Of a stretch of DNA of 64,000 bases, positions 39,012-49,170 are shown piece by piece. The stretch is taken from assembly GCA_018697195.1 (NCBI GenBank), contig CM031864.1, positions 24,562,086 through 24,626,085 on the forward strand, written 5' to 3'. Below the pieces are notes generated by a model, which was not told the origin of the DNA, did no database searches, and saw only the letters and a list, made by a program, of their open reading frames with translations. This stretch comes from Certhia americana (lineage: Eukaryota > Chordata > Aves > Passeriformes > Certhiidae). Every line of letters starts with the position of its first letter. Within the stretch, counting starts at the first letter, position 1. A program made the translations under genes and the position numbers.

Positions 39012-39620
39012 AGTATTTTCAGAGAATCAGAGTGGATCAGGTTGGAAAGGACCACCGTGAGTCATCGGGTCCCAGCTCCCTGCTCAAGCAGGGTCATCCC
39101 AGAGCACATGGCACAGGATTGTGTCCCGACAGGTCTGGAATACCCTCAGTCAGGGAGACTCTGCACCCTCTCTGGTCTCTTTTCCAGTGCTCGGTCACTG
39201 CACAGGGAAGAAATTCTTTGTCGTGTTCAGGTGGAACTTCCTGGGCATCTATTTCTGCCCACGGTCTCTTGTCCCTTTGCTGGGTCCCAGGGAGCAGAGC
39301 CTGGCCCCTGTTCTGAGCCCTCCCTGCAGACAGGGACAGAGAGGGATGAAGGTCCCTCTCAGCTGGGTCTACTCTCGGGGCTGAACAGCCACAGGTCCCT
39401 GGAGACAGAGCTGCTCCATCCCCTTCCTCATCTCAGCAGCCTCCACTGGACCTGCTCCAGGAGCTCCAGGTATTTCCTGTCCTGAGGAGCCAGACCTGGA
39501 CACAGCACTCCAGATGCACCTCACTAGGGCTGAGCAGAGGCAGGATCTGCCCTGGAAGAGCTCGCAATGCTCTTTCAAATGCATCCCTGAATACCATTGG
39601 CTTTCTTGGCTGCAAGGGTA
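39012..39620 (-). mobile_element. CR1 LINE 3' fragment (about 600 bp)
   Basis: Starting at agaatcagagtggatcagg, the + strand reads as the complement of a CR1 3' end and continues through the reverse-transcriptase end, finishing near tttcttggctgcaagggt. Several overlapping reading frames here are by-products of this element. It is 5'-truncated and inactive. Confidence 0.9.
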
Positions 39621-40910
39621 CTTGCTTAATTAATGTTTAACAATTCTCTTAGCAGCTACACTTGACTGACCTGGGGGAGAAATGAGGAAAATCTAGATTA
39701 TCTTCTCTTAGCAAGTCCTCTGGCTGCCTGCCTCAACTTTTTGGTAAAACCACAGTGTTGTGGTGAGCACAAAAGCATTTTGTTGTGCATGTTGTTTGTA
39801 AATGTGCATCTTTTCTGTGAAGCTGATGGTACCGTACTGTTTCATCATAATGCAGAAATGATATCCCATGCTTGCCTGAACAGGTGCGTGAAGTAGAGGA
39901 GCTGATTGCTTAAAGCTGATAGAATAATTCTGATTATTATCTTGAAGCAGATATAATGATTCAATAATTCTGTACAAAATCTTTGAGAGAACGGTGTAAT
40001 GGATTGAAATATAATAAGGCTCAGAAGTGAAAAAATATTCTTTGTCATTGTGAACTCCTGCTATTATAAAATGTATGTGCCACAAAAACTAGGTGCACCA
40101 TTTCCTTTTGAAACTACATTGCTGTAGTCTGGAGGTGGCTTTGTATGTAACATAGGTAAAAATAACCCTTCTTGTGATTGTGATGTTTAAAATGAACTTG
40201 TGCATTAAACAGGCAGGCAAGCAACTGCATTGGTAGTTTTGTTAAAAAATTCTTTAGTTTTCACTGCTCTTGACTTTCTGCTTTTATTAAAAGATTTTTT
40301 GATGTTTAAATGTAGTCTTTCAAAATAAATTGCTTTGAAGGTAAATAGAATAACTGAATCTTTATTAGATAGTACTGTTATGTAAATAGTTATTATATGT
40401 TATTAACATGAAGCTCTTTGACATCTATTTTTGAAATGAGGATGACATCTCCTAAGTTACAGGAAAAGCCACCTCCCAATCAGAGAAATGAGACTTCTCT
40501 TAAAGAAGTCCTGAGACTTAAGTTTTCAGGTGGACGCTGAAAATGTTTTCTGAATACCAGTGGAGTTTTGTAAAATGGGATTTTACATTTCCGTTTTACA
40601 CTTTCAATAACAATTAAATAGAAGCCTCTTATTGCCTATGCTGGGCAGTAGCATTTTTATTCACTTAATGCTGCTCTTACGGTGTATTTCAGCATTTCCT
40701 CACTGTTGCACCTGGAATTTTTGACTTATGAGATTTGGTTTTTTAAGTCTGCCAGTCTGTTTGAAAACAAATAAATAGGAGAGTGACAAGTGTAATGCCA
40801 ACACTTAGACATAAGGGGAAGGAGGTGGGGAGGAAGTTCAGACTATTACTTGATTCTTGCATTGTAAGTTTATCAAATAAAAATTTTAAGTAATATTTTC
40901 ACACTACACT

Positions 40911-40922
40911 ACAAAAAAAAAA
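40911..40922 (+). repeat. Short A-rich run
   Basis: An A homopolymer in RC3H1 intron 1, with no recognisable associated element. Confidence 0.6.
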
Positions 40923-42989
40923 ATAAAAATTCTGGATTATTTTTTCTTTTTGGAGACAGTACTCTTCCATAATTTTGCTGGGGAGCAGGGGGTGAGGATA
41001 ATTATTAAAGGTTGTATTATAAGTTAGAGGGCTTTTTTGAACAGGTTTTGACCAGTATCTCCAGCCAGCCTGTCTGCCCTTCTGTCTCATTGTTTGACAT
41101 TGCAGTTGTAATGTTATTGTAGCTGTAGTGTCACTGACATCAAAGCAGAATTAGAGCTGCTGGATTAAGTGGGGAGAAAAGCTGTTTCTGAAGAGTGGAT
41201 GGCAAGCAGTACTTCATACCTTTTTGTTAGATTGGTTTTTTAAATGCTTTTTCTTCCATTGAGTTATGCTAGATCTTCTCAATGATTCATGTCTAAGGGA
41301 GGATAAAGGCACTGCAGTGACACCAAGATCATCTCCTCTCCTTTTCTTATTTTTAATTTTCATCTACCAAATGCCTGTAGTAGTAGTTGTCAGGTAACTG
41401 TATACTGGTCTCAGCGGTCTGAACACTACTCACTTCAATTGCTTTCTCCTCCTGAAGTCTACTACTTGGAGTTATTTTAGATGAGCTGATTTGTTGCCTT
41501 GTTTTAGTTAAAATGAGGTATTGGTTGGGTGTAATTGCTGTCCACCCACATTTCTGCCTACCTGTGTGTATTAATAAAGATCTGTGTTTGAAACTTCAGC
41601 TGGGACTACTATGCAACCAGTCCAGCTGGAATATCTTAGGAAGGAGTGAGAAAGAAAGAGTAGTGACTTCTCTAGCTGACTGAGAGGTAATATCTGTCTG
41701 TACCCTTGAATCTAAGGACTTCTACAACCTTATCCTCTTTATCTTTGCCGTGGCTTTTTTCAAACGTGTGTCTTCTTTGGGAAAAGCAAATTATTAGCTT
41801 GCTTCCTTGACAGCAGGGTTGAGAGCTCTTGAGGATTTGACCAGTTGAACCTATGTCCCTGTCCTGAAAACTACTGTGGATTTTTGAAGTGCTTTCTACT
41901 TTTCTTCTCTTAATCTGTTTGGTATTTCCTTGATTTTATTTTTTTTAATACTGATTTAATCATTGTGTTAGTGATACAGTTTTCATTGACAAATGCAAGA
42001 ACTCATAATATGAAGTGAAAGGAACATGTTGTAAAGCTGTTGTCTGCTACTATCTTCCTAGACTTCTATCATCTATTGCTACAAAACCTTTTCTAGGTGG
42101 TAGATCATAAAGCCATTTGCTATTAAGAATTGGTCACTTCCTCTTGTAAATAAGCTGTAAGGGATGTATAATATCAACCAGAAATTATGAAGCTGGTCAT
42201 GTTTATCTTCCCTGAAAGTTTATGATTTTATTCACATGCAGGTTTTATATTTTGGAGGACATGAGCAAGAACACTTAAATTTTGTCTACACGTGTTGTCT
42301 TTTAATGTTCATGACTTCAATGGTGGTTGGGTGAGAATAGGGGGCCAAGAAAATGATGCTATGTTTCAAAAATTATATCTCAGGTTTCATTCTGTATTTT
42401 TCCTGTTGAACGCTATATAAATAACTTCATTCAACAGTTTTCTGTAGGAAGATGTGAGGTATTGCCTCACAGGATGCTGGGAAGCTTAAATCGTTGTGAA
42501 TTGCTTTCAGAGTGTCTGTTGGGGAGGTTCTATGGTAGAGTTATGATGTTGATTGTTTGGTTTTCTTGCTTTCCTTGTGTTATTACTAGGCAGGAAGCTT
42601 CAAATAAGGAATAACACCTTGTCCTTAACTGGCCCCATTTTCATAAGGTACTTCACTGACTCTACCAAGTAAGAGACTTTTGCCTGAAATTATATGAATT
42701 TCTCCCTTTGTTTTTACATTCAAAAACTACTAAGGAGTAAAGAAAGTAGATCTTGAATCTGATTTAACTGAGCTTCAGTTACTTTGGGACATAGTTTTGA
42801 TGACGTTTTCGATTTTATCTTTGCTTTTTTTTTTTAAGAGCTTTATTATATATCTAAAGCCAGCTAACACTTTGAAGGCAGGGTGGGAATATGCATTATA
42901 AACAGAATTGCAGGTTTTAGTGTTGGGTGGGGTTTTCTTTATTGGGGCTCTGTGCTGTGGGGAGTGTTCTGTGGTGTTGGGTGTGTTCT

Positions 42990-43160
42990 AGCAACACGCA
43001 TGCGTGGAGCAGGAATGAGGAAGTCAGGCACTTGCTGCCAGCAGAGAGTTTACTGAGAAGTTTGAGAGAGCAAACAGGAAGGGGAAAAAAACCCTGAATC
43101 TGTCGGATATATTCTTCTGGGCTTATGGTATGTGTTGTTCATGGAGCTTCCCAGGCAGAG
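42990..43160 (+). promoter_or_regulatory. Possible alternative first exon/promoter in RC3H1 intron 1
   Basis: A 12-bp palindrome, cacgcatgcgtg (42995-43006), resembles the NRF1 core. It is followed about 155 bases later by a strong donor, GCAGAG|gtaaga, at 43161. Both lie in otherwise CpG-poor DNA 5.6 kb upstream of exon 2. No coding potential is apparent. This is a guess from motif spacing only. Confidence 0.25.
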
Positions 43161-43326
43161 GTAAGACGCTTTTTTCTTCTACCTACTCTTCTCTGATCAG
43201 GTATGGACTTTCCCTCTCTCTTTAAAATTTTTCAGAGGTGTTTCTGTGGAATCCGATATGGAAAACACAGCTAACATGATTTATTGTTTTCTGTGAACCG
43301 GGAAGTTGGCAGTACAGGGTACTTGT

Positions 43327-43343
43327 AAAAAAAAAAAAAAAAA
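43327..43343 (+). repeat. Poly-A run
   Basis: Seventeen consecutive A in RC3H1 intron 1. Confidence 0.85.
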
Positions 43344-46300
43344 CATTACTTTTAGCTGGTCAGGGCTTCCCCTAGGGAAAAACTGACCTGACAACCTAAA
43401 ATGAAATTCAGGACTTTTGAAAGTATTTGCTCAGGGAAAAGAAGAAAGCTGCTTAAGTGCCCTCAGAAATACTGTTTATTACAATGAGCACACTGGAGTA
43501 GAAAACAAAAAGGTTCTGTGAAGCACTGGTGAAAATTTGTCTGTTTGGCACTAGACAAGAATGGAGGAGGTTCAGCTGCTGGCTAGAATTGTATTGTGGG
43601 TATCTGGTAATCCTCATGAGTTAGGAATTGCTTACTGTTGTCTGTTAATTTAATTTGGGTTGCTGATTTATTTTTAATCTCAGAGTGGCAGAGAGGTTTT
43701 GAAGTTGTTAATGTACCACAGAACCAGTCTCACAGAAGAGAGAAATGTGCCTGGTTACTTTTTCTCGGAAAAGTGTAAGTTATTATCAAGGAGTAAGAGC
43801 TTTTAGAAGAATTAATGAAATGGTGTTTTCTTTATTAGAATAAATAATGATTACTCAAGAGTTGTATCTGCGTGAGCAGTTCATTTGGCAAGCCTGAGTT
43901 TGTTTTGGCTCTGAGGAGCTGCTGTGGTGTTAAGCTTAGCACTAAATAGGCTTTACTTGTGTTCACTGGTAACTGAGACAGGAAGCTCTGCCTGGTTTAG
44001 CTAGGAGTAAGACTCAGCAAAAACGAAACGGCTTCAGCCTAACTGAATTTTGGTTAAGGTGATGATGCTGTTTGGGTAATGAAATGCTGTGGGAATACAT
44101 AAAACTCTGGAGTGAGTAGTGCTCTTGAGAGCTGGATCTACTGAATTTGCAGGAGCTGAGCCAAGGGTGCCCCTTAGGTATGCTGAGTCATCTGCTTAAA
44201 CCATGACATGACTTACTGTGGACTGCTGCTGGGAGAGAGCAGTGCCAGCTCGGTAGTGATCAAACAGCACGTGATGTGTCCATGCGAGAGCATGCTGGGT
44301 CCAAACAACATGTTTGTGAGAGAGTTTGGGCTGTGCTTGGAAGCTGCACTGAAGGGCTCCCTCGGAGAGTGTGCTTAATTCAAACTGAAAGCAGAGGAGT
44401 TTTCCTGTGTGTCGTAGTGTGTGAAACTTGATGCCAGTGGATGTTGGTACAGACTGTTCTGCCTTTTACAAACATCTTTTTGTCAAGAGTTGAATCTGCC
44501 AAGTACATGAAGAAGACTCTGGTGGCCACAGACATAACACAACTTGGACATGAGACTACATCAGCCTCTGCATTGTAGTCCAGCAGAGTAAGGATTGAGT
44601 GGTTGTTCCCATGGTTTATGGAATAATCATGTCTTTCTCTGAAGCACTGGCAGGGTCCCAGAGGAGACAGGTCACCGATCTGATTACAGCGTGATATTTC
44701 CAGTCTGGGTTGAAGGATGGAATTTCAAGGATTTTTTGGGGGCTGGGAGGCCCAGAGGAGAGGAAAAATTTTTCCAGGTGGTTCTAGATGTGGGTAGAAC
44801 AGCTTATGCAAGGCTAAACAGGAGGATGAGACTTGCATGTAGGTATTTTTTATTTTCAGACTCAGAAATAATAAAATCAGTCTGTCTCTGGTTTCAGTGT
44901 GGGATTGAAGGTCTGTATCTTGGGGCATCTTCATTCTTAATTGCACCTTTTTGTTTTCCAGTTTATGTACAGTGGATGTATCTTTTTAGTTTTTTGCTTT
45001 CTTGGTTTTTGACATATCTATTTTCTTCAATTATGCACAAAGAAGTGTGTATGGATACACATTTTACAGTGTTAGAAGCTACTGAGTGTGAAATACTTAG
45101 TGAATTGAGGGTGATTGAGTAATATTACGGGGAGGTGGGCTATTTAAATAGTTACATCTTTTATAAATTTTGGCATTCTTTATGTTTTGCTACCTCTGGT
45201 ATAATGCTGAAGAGAAACGTTTTTTTAAGAAACATTGTACTATAAAAGTGGATGTAGTTTTCCTACTGTGCATGTTCAAAGAAGTGTTCTCTTTCTGTAG
45301 TGGTGATGGTTCCAGTAGCGGACAGTGATAATGAAACTGTCTTATTTCCACTGTTTTACTGCTGTTTGTAATGTCTCCCGATTAAAGTAGCTCTTTGAAG
45401 GCAATAACTGGAAAAAAACAGTCTCTAACAAGGTCACAGTGAGTCACAAACCTTGATACAAGGCATAGGTACCTTCAGCAGCTTCACCTGTCTACATCTG
45501 TAAGCTTTGTGCCTGGAACAGATGTACATTGTATCTCTGTGCTTGGCTCTGCTCCCATGCCCAAAGGTTGAAGATCTGGTGGGAAAACAAGACCGTATAT
45601 GTGGAAAGCTGTGGCACCAGCAGCAGTAGGTGGTGTGGTGCATGTAGCTTGTGAATCCTCAGTACCTGTGCCATTCCTGTCTTGCGTGGATCCAAGGAAT
45701 TTCCAGTTTTGTGCTGATCTGCTGTGGAGATTCATTACAAGCACAGGGTTTGTTCCAACAGCTATTCCTTTCTGTGGAAAAGAGGTTGGCTGCATCACAC
45801 CAGTTAGCCATTTGTTGCAGCAACTAGACAGTGCTGAAATAGATGACTTCCTGAGTTTTCTCACAGCTGTATGTTCTGTTGTCAGTGGCCTTCTTTTGGT
45901 GTTTATGCACCAAGACACAACCTCAGACACTGTAGAGCTGTGCTTGTGTGAGCTTTGATTCCCTTGTTCCCCAGCATTTTGAGACCTGACACAGGATCAT
46001 GGAAGCCTCTAATTGGTCCCTCTATCTCCAGACTCCCCAAACTTCTCTTTCAGCTGTTGAGTTTGTAAATAAGTATGGCTTCTGTATGTATGTATGCCAT
46101 ACATAGGAATGGACCTATTCCATTATGCCAGAGGTACAGGTAGCAGCAACATGGCTCTGTTTACTCATTTGCTTTTTTTAATTAGTTAACTAACACTAAA
46201 GTTGCATTCAACTTCTTTCTTCCAGTTCACAGCGTTGGATAGTGGTGTCTCCATGTTCACAAGCACATTTGCTTTCTAGGCTTGATGGTACAGCTTCATG

Positions 46301-47062
46301 TTAGCTATTGGTTTTAAGTCTCCTCAGTTAATAAAAATCTTTTCCTGAGTGCTTGGCTAATAATTTGTTTTAAACAGGCTGTTCAGATTGTTTCTGAATT
46401 GTAGAGGAGTCTGGGAAATTGTTGCTAGGTATTCTAATAGCAGTGTGGTCAAAAGGAAGAACTGTGATTCAGCTCTGAAATTTTAATCCCCAAAGGATAT
46501 TTCATAACACAGCCATACATATAGTAGATTCACCAAGCTGTGTACTGCTCTTTGCATAAGGATTCATGTGGAGTTTCTGGGTAATTTCTGTTGCAGATTT
46601 GGTTTACAAAGGATAATTCTAGCTTGAATGCTTGTTGCCAGAGTTTACTCAGTATATAGGAGGGCAGATAGCCAGGAAAGGCTTGGAAATAAATTTGCAG
46701 AATAGTTTAGGATATCATCTCTCAGTGAAGTAACCTAAAAGTATAGAAGATTTCATTTAGGTTGTGGTAACATCAAATTACATACATTAGTCATTGGAAT
46801 GATTTGATTCTATGCTGAAAGATGGAAAAAAATGGCTGATTTGCCATAAAAGAGGTATTTTGGAAGGAGGAACCCTGAACAACCTTGACATCTTGCCATT
46901 GTGCAATGGTGGTGGTAGAGTTGACCACATGTGGTGCCTCTTCCTTGTACCACCCTGCCTGGGTAATACTGATTTTTTATTGATTCCTTATTGGCTGGGA
47001 ACCAGAGGCTGTGTGGCATGTGTCTGTTACTGTCTTTTGAAGTGAGAAATAATTCTTTTTTC

Positions 47063-47170
47063 CCTAGAATCATAAAGCATCCTGAATTGGAAGTGACTCA
47101 GATGGATCATCATAGTACAACTCCTTTTCATTAGCTTTAGAGCTAAGGTTAGGTGTTCGATGAAACTCCG
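47063..47170 (-). mobile_element. CR1 LINE fragment, short and diverged
   Basis: The + strand segment starting ctagaatcataaagcatcctgaattggaag is the complement of a CR1 3' end subtype. Similarity fades after about 60-100 bases. Confidence 0.65.
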
Positions 47171-48230
47171 CTAAAAGCTTAACTAGTAACACTTCATTGT
47201 TTACCTTGGCAAAATAATGTTAACTGTGAACAGCATTGCACTAAATTCTGAAAAAAAAAGAAGCCTTTTTTCCAGGAAAAAAGTGGCAGAGGCTTTTCAG
47301 AGTCTTTATTCTAGCATTAATTTTTTTTTCTGTTTCAAAATGTCTTGACTCTGAATTGCACAGGTCCTGATATAAAGTTTCTCTATTTGATAACAAGTTG
47401 TTATTTTGCTTATGGAAGATCTTTCTATCAGAACAGATACTAGCAAGCAAGTGTGCAGTCCTTAGTTTGAAACTGAAGCCGGTGGTGTGTGGGAAAAAGA
47501 AACTAGTATATATGAGTGGTTGGGGTGGGGGTTTTGTTGTCATTTTGCTGCTTGATTTAGAAAAATTGGTTGTGAATCAGTAACTTGCGCTTTTTTTTTT
47601 TTTCAAACTCCACTGGTGAAAAAGTAAGCCAGACATTAGAAATTATTTTATTACCAATTTTCTTTTTGATAAAGACTTTTTCAAAGCATGTGTTCCATCT
47701 GCTCTAAGTTTCTCCTCATATGAGTACTTCTTTTTTCCTGTCCCAAAGGGATATCTTATCTTCCATTCCCTTGTAATGAGTGGCATTTGATCTTCTTAGT
47801 ATTTTGATTTGAAAGTGCCAAGTAGTAAAGACCTCTCAGCTTTTCTTCTGTTGTAGTTTCAGTGTGGTTTCTCAACAGAGTAAAGATGTTGCTTTCTCTA
47901 TCAACAGAATCTCTAGGTGGGCACTGAATGATAAAAAATTGGGGCTACAAAAGGAACAGTTAAGGAACAATTGTCAGTCATCCAGTCATAAATGACTACT
48001 AGAAGTGTCTGTCCAGCTTTTGAAGGATGGAGGTGTTTGGATGACAGACAGAGGAGAGGGCAGGTTAACAATGCTGAATTCCAGCAGCAGTGCATGCAGA
48101 TTCCCAGGGTAACAGGGATGTGTCTGGGTGGGTCCATGTGATACCACACAGCTCAGTACACATCAGGTTGTGTGAAGGTGCTGTAGTAGCAGCACACAGT
48201 GTCACAGAGTGACACTGTATTGCAGTGTTT

Positions 48231-48637
48231 GACTGACCCTGAGCCATTTATCCTTTCCACCTCGAGGCTTGGGCAACTCGCCCTTTTCTGGAGTCATTGT
48301 GCGCTGATCCAGAGCACACTGGACTCTGAAGAAAGGTTGCTTGTGATAGAGGCTTTGGGTGAAACCTTGTCTAAGCAAAATTATTTAAATAATTGATTAT
48401 TTTGTACAGTAGATATTGTACAAAAGTGGATTAGTGGAATTGTCATTTTTATTCACATTTTGTTGATATCAATTTGCTCATTTATAAAGAGAGAACATAA
48501 AAACTAATAGCTAATTAGTCTTATAACTTCAATGTGATAGTTATCTTCCTTGATTTATTTTAAACTGTGTAACAGCAGAAATGGTTTACACTAGCTTTTC
48601 CAGAGCCAGAGACTAGACTGACCCTGAGCCATTTATC
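48231..48637 (+). repeat. 22-bp direct repeat pair
   Basis: The 22-mer that starts gactgaccctgagcc occurs identically at 48231-48252 and 48616-48637, flanking 363 bp just upstream of RC3H1 exon 2. The flanks differ, so it is not part of a longer obvious duplication. Confidence 0.9.
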
Positions 48638-48807
48638 TACTTCCAGAGCTGGAATTAAAGCAAGTCATGACAGTCCTGTATTTAATGTCAGAACTGCACT
48701 CCTAGTTCAGCTACACCTCGACGAGTGGTACTTCCCTAGCACAAAGGAGCTCATGTGCCTGTTCTAGTACAGAATGCTGACTTTGTGTTTCTGTTTTCTT
48801 CTAGGTT

Positions 48808-48855
48808 ATGTTTCACACTATGTGCAGACTGTCTGTACTTACAGAAGATATTTAA
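48808..48855 (+). promoter_or_regulatory. Candidate upstream ORF in RC3H1 exon 2 leader (15 codons)
   Basis: The ATG at 48808 opens a frame of 15 codons (MFHTMCRLSVLTEDI) ending TAA at 48855, 84 bases before the Roquin-1 start. It is close to the acceptor, so it should be in every mature transcript that includes exon 2. Its effect on translation is not known from sequence. Confidence 0.55.
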
Positions 48856-48939
48856 AACCAAACAGACTTTTTTGCAAAATTTTGATTCCAGTGGAATCTG
48901 TGCTTTAGATTTTTGTCTTGTCAATTAACTCCTGAAGCA

Positions 48940-49170
48940 ATGCCTGTACAAGCTCCACAATGGACGGATTTTCTCTCCTGCCCAATTTGCACACAGACTT
49001 TCGACGAAACGATCCGGAAGCCCATCAGCTTGGGTTGTGGCCACACTGTCTGCAAGATGTGCCTCAACAAGCTCCACCGTAAGGCATGTCCCTTTGACCA
49101 GACCACTATCAACACGGACATTGAACTCCTTCCTGTGAACTCAGCCTTGCTGCAACTTGTGGGTGCTCAG
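48940..49170 (+). CDS. RC3H1: RC3H1 coding part of exon 2: start and RING finger
   Basis: These 77 codons run from [17 protein letters not shown] to LLQLVGAQ. All eight zinc ligands of the unusual C3HC3D RING are visible (C14, C17, C33, H35, C38, C41, C50, D53). Asp takes the place of the last cysteine, as in the roquin family. Confidence 0.97.

Larger units (their letters stand above)
24903..48804 (+). other. RC3H1: RC3H1 intron 1
   Basis: This inferred intron of about 23.9 kb contains the rest of the CpG island, a GC-rich ERV LTR (35.5-37.3 kb), CR1 fragments (39.01-39.62 and 47.06-47.17 kb), a 22-bp palindrome and homopolymer runs. I see no coding exon. A possible alternative first exon is noted at about 43.0-43.16 kb. 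The acceptor at its right end is strong (ttttcttctag). Confidence 0.7.
48805..49170 (+). other. RC3H1: RC3H1 exon 2 (5' UTR plus first coding segment)
   Basis: The acceptor is ttttcttctag and the donor is GCTCAG|gtatct. The first 135 bases are untranslated and the last 231 encode residues 1-77. The untranslated part carries a 15-codon upstream ORF at 48808-48855. Confidence 0.85.

Noticed and set aside
38973..39584. 170-codon + strand frame and neighbours
   Set aside because: It lies in a CR1 fragment read on the wrong strand, so it is not a gene.
44691..45122. 143-codon + strand frame
   Set aside because: It has hydrophobic patches from T-rich DNA but no recognisable domain, no promoter or splice context, and an atypical start.
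45484..45958. 148-codon minus and 119-codon plus frames overlapping in RC3H1 intron 1
   Set aside because: No family is recognised, both strands are open over the same bases and there is no codon-level or splice support. A decayed retroposed sequence cannot be excluded.
48913..48940. Upstream in-frame extension of Roquin-1 from a TTG
   Set aside because: Vertebrate Roquin-1 begins MPVQAPQ at the ATG at 48940. The nine extra codons would need a non-ATG start and are not part of the known protein.
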